This document shows positions 10,496-22,606 of a stretch of DNA of 64,000 bases, piece by piece; the first letter of the stretch is position 1, and every line of letters begins with the position of its first letter. Source of the DNA: Candidatus Promineofilum glycogenicum. GTDB taxonomy: Bacteria > Chloroflexota > Anaerolineae > Promineifilales > Promineifilaceae. A program made the position numbers and the translations under genes. The notes under the pieces are model-generated. The model had not been told where the DNA came from. It did not search any database and worked only from the letters and a program-made list of their open reading frames with translations. Where the stretch lies: assembly GCA_016707605.1 (NCBI GenBank), contig JADJHJ010000001.1, forward strand, positions 434,001 through 498,000, written 5' to 3'.

Positions 10496-12470
10496 ATGTT
10501 TGCCGGCAGCGACATGGCCTACGTCTTCGGCTACGCCAATGATGTCCTGCAATCCATCATTGTCATCTTCGGCGCGGCGGTCGTCCTCTACAACATCCCC
10601 CGCTTCAGGCGGGGGACTGTGCAGCGCTCCTTCTCGGCGCTCATCGGCCTGGTCGTCCTCGTCTACCTGATGGAGTTGCTGGTCAGCCGCTCCGTGGCCC
10701 CGGCTTCGGCCGAGTTCCTGCTGCGCGTCGGCTGGATCGGCGTGACCCTGGTGCCGGCGGCCCAGTTCCACCTGTCCGACGCGCTGCTGCGAACGACGGG
10801 TAAGCTTTCGCGGCGGCGGCGCGTGCTGGTCGTCCTCAGTTATTTGGGCGGGGCGGCCTTCGCCGTGCTGGGGCTGCTCACCAACTGGGTCGTCGGCGAG
10901 CCGTCGGCCGTGGCCACTACGCCTAGCCTGACCGGCGGGCCGCTCTTCCCACTGTTCACGGCCTACTTCTGGGCCGCGGCCCTGGGCGCGGTTTACAACG
11001 TCTGGCGCGCCCGGCAGCGCTGCCTAACGACGACGACTCGCCGGCGCATGACCACAACGCTGGTGGCCATCCTGGCCGCGCCGCTGGCCGTCTTCCCCTA
11101 CATGATGCTGTCGTCGCACCCGGCGGCCGAAATGCCCCTGCTGCTATGGCCGGTGCTCATCATAGGCAATCTCGTCGTCAGCATTCTGTTCGCCGTGCTG
11201 ACCTCGCAGTTGGTCTACTTTGGCTCGGCCTCGCCCGACCGCGTCGTGCGCGTGCGTCTCTATAAGTACATGGCCCGCGTGCCCTTGGCGGCGACCATCG
11301 TCCTGCTGGTCTTCGTCCTCGTCAGCCGCGCGCCGAGCATCCTGGGGCTGCACAAGGAAGTACTGCTGGGCTTCGCCGTGGTGGCGACGGTGATGATCGT
11401 CGAGTGGGTCATCCACCACTACAAGCAGACGTTCGAGCGCGCCTTCCAGTTGAACGACGACCCTGACGTGCGGCGTATCCAGGCCCTCAGCGAGCGCCTG
11501 CTGACGACCAGCGACCTCCAGCAGTTCCTGGAAAGCGTCCTGGCGGCCACGTGCGAGGCCGTGCGCACGCCATCGGCCTTCGTCGCGGCGCTGACGCCCA
11601 ACGGGCCGCGCCTGGAGGCGGCCATCGGCCCGCCCGCGCCGCTGGAGGGGTTGCCCAACGCCGTGCTGCAGCGCTTGCCTTCGCCCGGTGGCAACGGTAG
11701 TGAGCCGGCAGCAGCGGGGCGGCGATAGCTTCTTCGTATGGGGCGAGTACTGGATTCAGCCGCTCTATAACCAGCGCAACGATCTGATGCTGGGCATCCT
11801 GGGTATGCGGGCGCGCTCACCGGAGCCAGACCTGACGCCGGAAGAGTTGGAACTGCTGGCCCGGCTGCGCACCCAGGCCGCGGCGGCGCTGGAAGACCAC
11901 ATCTTGCAGCAGGAGGTCTTCGCCGCCGTCGAGGGTATCTTGCCGGAGATCACCGCCCTGCAAGAGCGCCGCAGCGCGGCCACGTTTGGCGGCCTGCCGG
12001 TGCTGGCCGCCGACCTGCCGGAGCCGACCGACGAACTGCTGCAAGACCCGGAGTTCGGCAACATGGTGCGCGACGCCCTGACCCACTACTGGGGCGGGCC
12101 GAAGCTGACCGAAAGCCCGCTGCTCCAGCTACAGGTTGTGCAGCGCGAGCTGGAGGGGCACGACAACAACCCGGTCAGCGCGTTGCGGGCTATCCTGGCC
12201 GAAGCCATTGCCCAGCAGCGGCCGGACGGCCAGCGCAGCCTGACGACGACGGAGTGGATTCTTTACAATATCCTCGACCTGAAGTTCGTCCAGGGGCGGC
12301 GGGTGCGCGACGTGGCTCGCCGGCTGGCCATGAGCGAGTCCGACCTCTATCGCAAGCAGCGCGTGGCCATCGAAAACGTCGCCCGCACCGTGGCCAACAT
12401 GGAGCGGGCCGCCCTTGAAGAGGACGAGCAACACCTTGAAGACCATTTCCGCCACTCACCACCGTATCCT
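10496..12470 (+). CDS. 7TM-type membrane sensor with GAF-like domain and C-terminal helix-turn-helix, frameshifted
   Basis: The N-terminal frame (10496-11728) encodes seven hydrophobic helices like the histidine-kinase N-terminal 7TM region, a coiled linker, and the start of a GAF-like domain (LSERLLTTSDLQQFLESVL). That frame then terminates early. The remainder continues in another frame from about 11690: DSFFVWGEYWIQPLYNQ completes the GAF fold, and a helical region follows. A segment near the end, RRVRDVARRLAMSESDLYRKQ, looks like a DNA-binding helix-turn-helix. No kinase core is present, so this looks like a one-component membrane regulator rather than a histidine kinase. The true C-terminus is uncertain: the second frame stays open into lysA, so the end given is approximate. 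The break lies between about 11665 and 11720. ATG at 10496 was chosen; a TTG at 10487 and an ATG at 10514 are alternatives. Its overlap with lysA suggests a joint transcript. Confidence 0.6.
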
Positions 12471-13771
12471 CAACCGATAGCCCTTTTTCCACCGCCCGGC
12501 GAACTCGCCTGCGAGGGCGTGCCCCTGGGGATGTGGCCGCGGCTGTCGACACGCCTGTCTACGTCTACAGCCGGGCCGACCTGCTGGCCGGGCGCTGGCG
12601 CCTTCCTGTCGGCCGCGCGGGAGGCGCCGGGCCACAACGCTCTGGTCTGCTATGCCGTCAAGGCCAACAGCAACCCGGTTCTTCTCAGGCTGTTGTGCGA
12701 AGCGGGTCTCGGCGCGGACGTGACCAGCGGTGGGGAGCTGTTCCTGGCGCTCCATGCCGGGGTCGCACCGCGCCGGATTATCTATTCCGGCGTGGGAAAG
12801 AAGGCGACGGAGATCGCTGAGGCGCTGCAGGCGGGCATCCGCGCTTGCACGTCGAGTCGGAGATGGAGCTGGCGGCCGTGGCCGCCATAGCCGAACGGCT
12901 GGGGCGGGTCGCCCCGGTCGGCGTGCGCGTCAACCCCAACATCAACGCCGCCACCCACCCCTACATCAGCACCGGCCTGCACGGCCACAAGTTCGGCGTG
13001 CCGCGCGAGCGGGCCGTGGCGATGTTGCGCCAGGCAGCCGCGCACCGGTGGCTACAGCCTGTCGGGATCGCCGCCCATATCGGTTCGCAGATCACCGACC
13101 TCGACCCGTTCGCCGAAGCGGTGCAGTTCCTCGTCACACTGGCCGACGAGATGGGACGCGAGGGCATTCGGCTGGACTACATTGACGCGGGCGGTGGGCT
13201 GGGTATCGACTACCAGGACTCGGTTCCAGCGGCGGCCGACTGGGTGCGGACGGTCGGCCCTCTGGTCGCGGCGGCCGGTTACGGACTGGTGGTGGAGCCG
13301 GGGCGTTCGATCGTCGGCCGCGCTGGGGCGCTGCTGACCCGTGTCGTCTATACCAAGGCGCAGGGCGACAAGCAGTTCATCATCGCTGACGCGGGTATGT
13401 CCGACCTCATCCGGCCGACGCTCTACCAGGCCCACCATCCAATCGCGCCGGTCTTGGAGCGGCCGGGTGCTCCGGTGGTAGTCGACCTCGTCGGCCCTAT
13501 CTGTGAGTCGAGCGACTTCCTGGCCCGCGAACGCGCGCTGCCGCCGCTGGAGCCGGGCGACTTGCTGGCCGTGCTGCACGCCGGGGCTTACGGCTACGCC
13601 ATGAGTTCCAACTACAACGGTCACCTGCGCCCGGCCGAGGTGCTGGTGGAAGGGGACACCTTCCGCGTCATCCGGCGGCGGCAGACGTATGACGATCTTC
13701 TGGCCGGGACGTGGCCTGGTGTAGGGGGCCCGGGTTGTAGCCAGCAAGACCTCGTAAGAGCCGCAAAGTAG
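12436..13771 (+). pseudogene. lysA: Diaminopimelate decarboxylase LysA, broken by several frameshifts in this sequence
   Basis: PLP-dependent decarboxylation of meso-diaminopimelate to lysine, last step of lysine synthesis. Homology is continuous but scattered across frames. It begins with a possible TTG start at 12436 (KTISATHHRILNR, then a stop), continues as PGELACEGVPLG in a second frame, and as DVAAAVDTPVYVYSRADLLAG in a third. It then returns to FLSAAREAPGHNALVCYAVKANSNP (PLP lysine) up to GIRA near 12845. The last 308 residues are intact (12845-13771) and include HIGSQI, EPGRSIVGRAG, PICESSDFLA (catalytic Cys) and HAGAYGYAMSSNYN. Shifts lie near 12495, 12527 (one G short in a GGGG run), 12600 and 12845. 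All catalytic residues survive. I cannot decide between sequencing error and a genuine pseudogene; the many small deletions favour error. Confidence 0.8.
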
Positions 13772-14088
13772 GCCGCAAAGAGGCTTGGGTGGGTCTGGTG
13801 CCGTGATCTGTGGTTCCTTTCTTCTTCAGTCCAGGCACGCCTCATACAGATAGTCCCAGGTGTAGATGCCGGAGTCGTGGCCGTCGTTCCAGCGCAGTTG
13901 AACGGCATACGTGCCGACGGGCGTGATGGCTTCCAGGTTCAGTGCGTCATCCTGCGCCCGTTGCAGCAGGAGCTTGTCGGCCGGGCGGCCCATGTTGGCG
14001 TGACCACCCTGGCAGAGCACGCAGGGGCAGACGGCGCGCAACCCGGCGAAGGAGTAGTGACAGTCGCGGCCGTCGCTCCAGGTGATGG

Positions 14089-16951
<2,863 letters not shown>

Positions 16952-16975
16952 AAATCCTCTATTTTGCGGGAAGAG

Positions 16976-17045
16976 AACCACAGATTACACAGATTTCACA
17001 GATTCAATTCGATTGAATCTGTGAAATCTGTGTAATCTGTGGTTT
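16976..17045. repeat. Palindromic repeat family A, copy 1
   Basis: Near-perfect inverted repeat, arms beginning ACCACAGATTACACAGATTT and meeting at an AATTCGATT centre. It sits between the T-box terminator and the valS start, inside the valS leader transcript. The 345-bp gene-free stretch 16952-17296 holds only this element and the T-box. Confidence 0.92.
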
Positions 17046-17061
17046 CTTCGCATGTTTCAAC

Positions 17062-17096
17062 AAAAACGCTCTCGTCCAAAATCAAGGACGAGAGCG
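17062..17096 (-). terminator. T-box-controlled intrinsic terminator of valS
   Basis: An 11-bp perfect stem, CGCTCTCGTCC (minus strand 17096-17086) with GGACGAGAGCG (17077-17067) around an 8-base loop, followed by TTTTT. The left arm overlaps the sequence that pairs with the T-box motif in the antiterminator. Confidence 0.9.
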
Positions 17097-17327
17097 CAAC
17101 GCTCGCGTGGTACCACCTTGCTTCCGGCGCAATCGTCGCGCCGGCGCTCTTGCGGCTGTAACGGGCCGGCCCGCTCGCGCCTACTGCTGCTTCAACGCGG
17201 GGACTCCTGGGCGACTTCAGCCGCTGCGCTCCGGCGATGGCTCTCAACCTCGGCCATCACTCTCTGTCGGGCGGTGGGGCGGCCTACTCCTCCCACTCAT
17301 GGTCTTTCGGCATTCAGTTGTCGATCA
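17062..17327 (-). promoter_or_regulatory. T-box riboswitch (tRNA-Val sensing) in the valS leader
   Basis: The conserved T-box AAGGTGGTACCACG lies on the minus strand at 17119-17106, immediately before the terminator. Upstream features fit stem I: AGTA (17288-17285) opposite GAA (17218-17216) as a loop-E-like specifier bulge, and an AGAGAG...GGTTGAGAG distal bowl. The triplet after GAA is GTC (17215-17213), a valine codon, so it is the likely specifier. The UGGU in the T-box fits an ACCA acceptor end, as in tRNA-Val. Uncharged tRNA would stabilise the antiterminator and let transcription reach valS. Confidence 0.9.
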
Positions 17328-18556
17328 CCGCTAGTATAGTCGCCGCGGCGGCGGCGCGCAAGGGCCGCACCCAGCGCCGCGACCAACGGCACGTAGAGCA
17401 CCGCCCGCCACGCCGCCGTGAACCGCTCCACCCGCCAATCCATCAGCGGAATCTGGCCGAAGACGTTGAGCGGCAAGGTCAGCAGGCCGAGGGCGGTCAG
17501 CAGGCGCGAGTCGGCCGCCCGCAGCCGCGCCGGCTCGGCCGCCAGACAGGCCACCCAGCCGACTAACAGAGCGACGACGAGGGGATAGGTCCAGATGCGC
17601 GCCGTGTCCCAGGCGATGAGGTGCAGGGCCAGAGGCAGGAAGGGCAGCAGCCCGGCGGCGAAAGTCAGGCCGCGCGGCGCATCGGCCGCCCGCAGCGCGT
17701 TGCGGATGAACAGCAGCCAGACGGCGACCGTCGGCAGCATGGCCAGCATGAGCCACGGGTCGAACAGCCGCCCCCAGACGCGCGGGCTTTGCGACTGGAA
17801 GTGGGCCACGAACGACTTGGCGAAGGAGCGCGGCACGATCACTTCCTGGTCGTACTCGATGAACGGGAACGTCTCCAGGTAGCTGATGAGCGTGCGCTCC
17901 AGTTCGGCGGCGTCCACGGCGAAGGACTGGTAGACGAATAGGACGGCGAAAGCGATCAGCGGCACGGCCAGCGGCGCCAGCCGCCGCGCCGCCGCGCCGC
18001 CGCTCAGATGGTCGCGCCGGTTGCCCAGCAGCGCCGCCCAGATGACGGTCGGATAGCCGATGATGAAGATCGTCTCGTGGACGAGCAGGCCGACCGTCAG
18101 GGCCACGGCCGCCCAGCCCAGCCGGCCGCGCCAGGTCAGGGCCACGGCCAGCACGGTCAGCAGAATGATCGGCGCGTCGAAGTAGCCGTTCAGGTGGCCG
18201 GTCATGACGACGAAGGGCGAAGTGGCGAAGACGGCCAGGGCAACCACGGCGTTGGTGGAGAAGCCGCTGCGCCGCAGGATCGTCCAGCACACGGCGAGCA
18301 GGGCCAGGCACAGCAGCGCCGTCAGGACGGTCGAGACGACGGTGATGGCCGCCTCGGCCCGGCCCGGGAAGGCGGCGACGAACGGCCGCAGCAGCGTCGC
18401 CAGCAGGCCGCGCTTGATGGGGCCAAAGGCGTAGCTGATGAGCCAGTGGGCCTCGGCCCAGTCGTTCGGCCGCCGCAAGCCGCGCAGCAGCGTCACGCCA
18501 AAGGCCCACAGCAGGCCCAGAGCGATCAGCCGGTCAGCGCGTCGGTAGGGCATCAC
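17297..18556 (-). CDS. Polytopic membrane protein, possible EpsG/GT-C-like glycan protein
   Basis: 419 aa with about ten hydrophobic helices and few charged loops. Visible features include LRRPNDWAEAHWLISYAFGPIKRGLL near the N-terminus and VMTGHLNGYFDAPII. The pattern of a charged first extracytoplasmic loop and many evenly spaced helices resembles polysaccharide polymerases (EpsG-like) or GT-C transferases, but I see no decisive catalytic motif. Two adjacent ATGs (18556 and 18553) are possible starts. Its last codons overlap the valS promoter. The nearby WecA-like and O-antigen-ligase-like genes make a role in surface glycan synthesis plausible but unproven. Confidence 0.7.
   Translation of the reverse strand: MMPYRRADRLIALGLLWAFGVTLLRGLRRPNDWAEAHWLISYAFGPIKRGLLATLLRPFVAAFPGRAEAAITVVSTVLTALLCLALLAVCWTILRRSGFSTNAVVALAVFATSPFVVMTGHLNGYFDAPIILLTVLAVALTWRGRLGWAAVALTVGLLVHETIFIIGYPTVIWAALLGNRRDHLSGGAAARRLAPLAVPLIAFAVLFVYQSFAVDAAELERTLISYLETFPFIEYDQEVIVPRSFAKSFVAHFQSQSPRVWGRLFDPWLMLAMLPTVAVWLLFIRNALRAADAPRGLTFAAGLLPFLPLALHLIAWDTARIWTYPLVVALLVGWVACLAAEPARLRAADSRLLTALGLLTLPLNVFGQIPLMDWRVERFTAAWRAVLYVPLVAALGAALARRRRGDYTSGDRQLNAERP
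17333..17361 (-). promoter_or_regulatory. valS promoter, inside the 3' end of the upstream gene
   Basis: Minus strand: TTGCGC (17361-17356), 17-nt spacer, TATACT (17338-17333). Initiation near 17326 gives exactly the T-box leader. The promoter lies within the last codons of the upstream membrane-protein gene. Confidence 0.7.
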
Positions 18557-18569
18557 GCAGAAATCAAAC

Positions 18570-18738
18570 CACAGATTCCGCAGATTTCACAGATTAAAGA
18601 ATAACGATCCGCAGATTGGGCAGATTGGGCAGATTATCTGAAGAAAGCTTGATTCTCTTTTCTTGAAAATCTGCCCAATCTGCCCAATCTGCGGATAACT
18701 TCTCTTTAATCTGTGAAATCTGCGTAATCTGTGGTTTC
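18570..18738. repeat. Palindromic repeat family A, copy 2 (nested, long)
   Basis: Outer arms are the family A word (CCACAGATTCCGCAGATTTC and its complement near 18720). A second inverted repeat is nested inside, built on GATCCGCAGATTGGGCAGAT. Total about 168 bp, filling almost all of the gap between two co-directional genes. Confidence 0.92.
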
Positions 18739-18745
18739 TTCTTTC

Positions 18746-19480
<735 letters not shown>

Positions 19481-19502
19481 GCTATGAAGGGTCTCCTTTC
19501 TT

Positions 19503-19655
19503 TAAGTTGTCAGTTGTTAGTTGTCAGTTGTCAGTCAGTTAGTCAGTAGATCAGTAGGTCAGTGTGCCAGTAGGTCAGTAGGTCAGTGTGTCGTTCATTT
19601 GATCGCTCATCACTGGCCTACTGGCCTACTGGCCTACTGACCCACTGACCCACTG
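19503..19655. repeat. Repeat family G: AGTAGGTCAGT words with inverted partner
   Basis: Left half is a run of GTCAGTT and AGTAGGTCAGT words (19503-19592); right half is ACTGGCCTACTGGCCTACTG and GACCCACTG words (19613-19655), the inverse complement. Imperfect long hairpin about 150 bp, filling the gap between the cytochrome and cyclophilin genes. Confidence 0.85.
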
Positions 19656-19656
19656 C

Positions 19657-21510
19657 TCATTGTCCTCTCGTCAACGGAATGAAACTCTCGTTGGGCGCGG
19701 GGAACGTCTCCTGCGCCACGACGACCGGCGGGCTTTTGTCGTCGTCCCACAGGATGCCCATCTTCTCGCCATCAGGCCCACCCAACTCGCGCAGGAAGTC
19801 GATGTAGTCGCTGCTGGCGGTCTGGTAGTAGAGCGTGGCCACGACGCGCACGGTGGCCGCCGGGACGGTGTACTGGGTGTCGTCCCAGTACTGGCCGTCG
19901 GCGTAGGTCGTGCCAACCGGCCGCAAGCCCGGCTTGTCGAAGGCGGCCACGGTGTAGCCGCGCGGCGGGATGCGGTTGTCCTTGTAGGTCGTGTTGTTGA
20001 GCGCGAAGTAGAACGACGGCCCGGCCGGCAGCCCGACCAGGTTGGCCAACTGGGGCGTCAACCCCTGCTTGGCCTCGTAGACCTTGATCGCCGCGTCCTC
20101 GGTCAACTTGCCGGTGGTCAGATTGTAGGCCCCCGACTGGTAGATGAGTTGCCCGGCGGCGTTGAAGGCGCGTAGGTTCAACCACATGCGCCGCCCTTCG
20201 GGATAGCCGGTGGGCAGCTTGTGGCCCGTCTCGTTGATGACGCGCACGGTGGCCCGCTTTTGTGCCCCGGCCGGCTCCACCGTTAGTTCCAGCGTGGCCG
20301 CGCGGCGCAACATGCTCTCGGCCTCGGCCGCCGTCTTGTTCAGCATTGTCGCGTCTTCCGGGCTGGCCAGCCGCCAGCGCGTATCCTGCAGGATGCGCGG
20401 AATCCAGGCGTTGCCGCCGACGAAGACGTGGGCCGGCAGGCAGCCGGTGGTATTGCAGTCGCGATAGACGGGCCGGAACGTCGGTTCGGCGGCGTTGCCG
20501 GTCTGCCGTGTCATGTGACAGTCCTGGCACGTTTCGATGATGGCGCTGGGCATGGCCCCGGCGAACTGCGGCGCGAAGACGCCGCCCTTGGCGTAGCTGC
20601 TGTTGAGCCACTCGTCGTAGGTTCGCTCCAGCGGGAACGTTTGCCCGTTCTGGAACGAGGGTGCGGCCTCGTTGAACTCGTTGGGCCAGTACTGGGCCGG
20701 GCCGCCGCCGGGCGGGTTGGTCGTCCAGCTCAACAGCGGGTTGTCAACGTTGTGGCAACTGCCGCACAGACGCGATTCAATGACGGCGTTGCCCCCCTGT
20801 CCCTGGAAACGGGCCTGCTTGGCCACGTGGTAGGTAAAACCGGGCAGCGAGAACGGGCCGCGGCGGTTGTCCTGGGGGTCGAGGATGATCATCGCGCTGG
20901 CGAAGTGGTTGGTCGGCGGTGGGTTGGTAAGATCGGCGCGAATGGCGGCGTCGAGCGCGGCCACCTCGTCGTTCGCGCCGGGCACAGGGTCAACCATCCG
21001 GTGGCACACTTCGCAGGCGACGCCGGCGTCTTTGCCCTGTTCCAGCAGGGCACTGCCGTCGGCCGGGTCGCTGCGCTCGGCATACCAGCCGGCCGGCGCA
21101 TGACAGCGCAGGCAGAACTCGCCGGCGTCGCTGGCGTCGTCGCCGGCCACAGCGAAGGCGGCCCAGAACAGCGGGTCGCGCCCGGCCTGGCCCATCATGC
21201 TGCCGCGCCAGGCATTGTAGATGGGATCGGAGTGACAGGCGTTGCAGCCGTTGGGATCGACAATGTCCACCAGCGGGTGCTCGGTCGAACTCGGCTGCGT
21301 GCCGGGCAGGAAGAAGTCATTGCGCGTGGTCGGCAGCGGCAGTTGCGCCGCCGGGCGCGCGCCGTCAACGGGATCGTTCTGCGCGGCGACACGGCCGACG
21401 CCCACCACGAGCATGACCAGACCCACGAACAGAAGAAGGACGCCTAGGGCTGACCATGTTGGCGACCGGCGCGGAAGTACAACCGTTGCCCTGTGTTTCT
21501 TGGTAGTCAT
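19657..21510 (-). CDS. Exported multiheme cytochrome c-type protein (five CXXCH)
   Basis: 617 aa. A signal or anchor helix lies at about residues 20-43. There are five c-type heme motifs: CNACH (89-93), CLRCH (133-137), CEVCH (166-170), CGSCH (249-253) and CQDCH (328-332). All hemes are in the N-terminal half; the C-terminal 270 residues are beta-rich (ETGHKLPTGYPEGRRMWLNL), as in cytochrome c554-like or multiheme proteins with an added beta domain. A role in extracytoplasmic electron transfer is likely; partner and direction are unknown. The start overlaps the stop of the upstream WecA-like gene as ATGA, with GGAGAG upstream, so the two are translationally coupled. No cytochrome maturation genes are in the window. 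Confidence 0.88.
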   Translation of the reverse strand: MTTKKHRATVVLPRRSPTWSALGVLLLFVGLVMLVVGVGRVAAQNDPVDGARPAAQLPLPTTRNDFFLPGTQPSSTEHPLVDIVDPNGCNACHSDPIYNAWRGSMMGQAGRDPLFWAAFAVAGDDASDAGEFCLRCHAPAGWYAERSDPADGSALLEQGKDAGVACEVCHRMVDPVPGANDEVAALDAAIRADLTNPPPTNHFASAMIILDPQDNRRGPFSLPGFTYHVAKQARFQGQGGNAVIESRLCGSCHNVDNPLLSWTTNPPGGGPAQYWPNEFNEAAPSFQNGQTFPLERTYDEWLNSSYAKGGVFAPQFAGAMPSAIIETCQDCHMTRQTGNAAEPTFRPVYRDCNTTGCLPAHVFVGGNAWIPRILQDTRWRLASPEDATMLNKTAAEAESMLRRAATLELTVEPAGAQKRATVRVINETGHKLPTGYPEGRRMWLNLRAFNAAGQLIYQSGAYNLTTGKLTEDAAIKVYEAKQGLTPQLANLVGLPAGPSFYFALNNTTYKDNRIPPRGYTVAAFDKPGLRPVGTTYADGQYWDDTQYTVPAATVRVVATLYYQTASSDYIDFLRELGGPDGEKMGILWDDDKSPPVVVAQETFPAPNESFIPLTRGQ

Positions 21511-22515
21511 TTTGCTTCGCTCTCCTTCCAGCGGCGCTCCAGCCAGACCAGGGCGGCCACGGCCAAAACGGCGGCGATGCCCCCCACCATGTACCCTTCG
21601 GGGATGGTGGCCTGGGTGATATAGAGCGCCATCATACCCAAGATGCCGCTAAAGAGGTAGAGAATCAGCACCGCCTCGCGCGAGGAGAAGCCCAGCCGCA
21701 CCAGGCGATGGCTGGTGTGGTCGCGGCCGGCCGTGTTGGGGCTGAGGCCGCGCCGCAGCCGCGAGAAGACGACCAGCGTCATGTCGAAGATGGGCAGCCC
21801 GAACAGGAAGATGGGAACCATCCAGGTCACAAAGTTGGAGTTGTCGGGGAAGCGCAACTGGATGCCCAGCACCGCCAGCAGGAAGCCCAGAAAGAGCGAA
21901 CCGACGTCGCCCATGAAGATGCGCGCCGGCGGGAAGTTGTAGCGCAGGAAGCCCAGGCACGCCCCCAGCAGCGCCGCCGACAGGGCCGCCACCAGGAATT
22001 GGCCGTTGGTCAGCGCCAGCAGCAGGATGAACGAGGCGGTGACGCCGGCGATGCCCGCGCTCAGCCCGTCCATGTTGTCCAGGAAGTTGATGGCGTTGGT
22101 GATGCCCAACAGCCACAGCAGGGTGATGGTGTAGTCGACCACTTCCGGCAGCGGCAGCCGGACGCGAATGCCGAAGCGCGACCAGGATGAGGAAGCCGAC
22201 GAACTGGCCGGCCAGCTTGGCCCAGGCGGGCAGCGGCCGGTAGTCGTCGATCAGGCCGGTCAGGGCCACGACCGTGGCCGCCAGCAGCACGCCGATGACC
22301 GTCGGCTCCGGGTCGCCGCGATAGATGATGAGCACGCCGAGGATGGCCCCCAGGAAGATGCCCGCGCCGCCCAGCAGGGGCATGGGCGTGCGGTGGACTT
22401 TGCGCTGCGCCGGGGCGTCCACCAGATCGAGGGCCAACGCCGCCCGCCGCACCCAGGGCAGGCCGGCCAGGGTGATGGCCAGGGCGATGAAGAAGGCAGC
22501 GATGAAGGCGATCAT
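21507..22515 (-). CDS. Polyprenyl-phosphate sugar-1-phosphate transferase (MraY/WecA/TagO family), frameshifted
   Basis: Polytopic enzyme that transfers a sugar-1-phosphate, usually GlcNAc-1-P, to undecaprenyl phosphate to start a surface glycan. The first frame (22515 to about 22180) carries the N-terminal helices, KVHRTPMPLLGGAGIF and the GLIDDYRPLP Asp motif. The homology then continues in another frame from FGIRVRLPLPEVVDYTITLLW: NAINFLDNMDGLSAGI, FMGDVGSLFLGF, GLPIFDM and RDHTSHRLVRLG. All active-site motifs are present. The shift lies at about 22170-22185 and needs only a 1- or 2-base change, so a sequencing error is plausible. The HTSHR motif and lack of MraY-specific features favour WecA/TagO. 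It sits between the O-antigen-ligase-like gene and the cytochrome. Confidence 0.85.
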
Positions 22516-22531
22516 GATTCTCAGAGAAGGG

Positions 22532-22604
22532 AACCACAGATTACGCAGATGTCACAGATTCAAGAACTCGGGAATCTGTGAAATCTGCGTAATCTACGGT
22601 TTCT
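22532..22604. repeat. Palindromic repeat family A, copy 3
   Basis: Inverted repeat with arms ACCACAGATTACGCAGATGT and its complement, centre near 22568. It fills the gap between the WecA-like and ligase genes. Confidence 0.92.
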
Positions 22605-22606
22605 TC

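Noticed and set aside
12436..12850. Programmed ribosomal frameshifting in lysA
   Set aside because: Several shifts in both directions plus a stop codon occur without a common slippery site; error or decay is more likely.
11688..12890. A single 400-aa protein joining the regulator C-terminus to a LysA N-terminus
   Set aside because: The two halves belong to different families and the join is produced by frameshifts; it is not a natural fusion.
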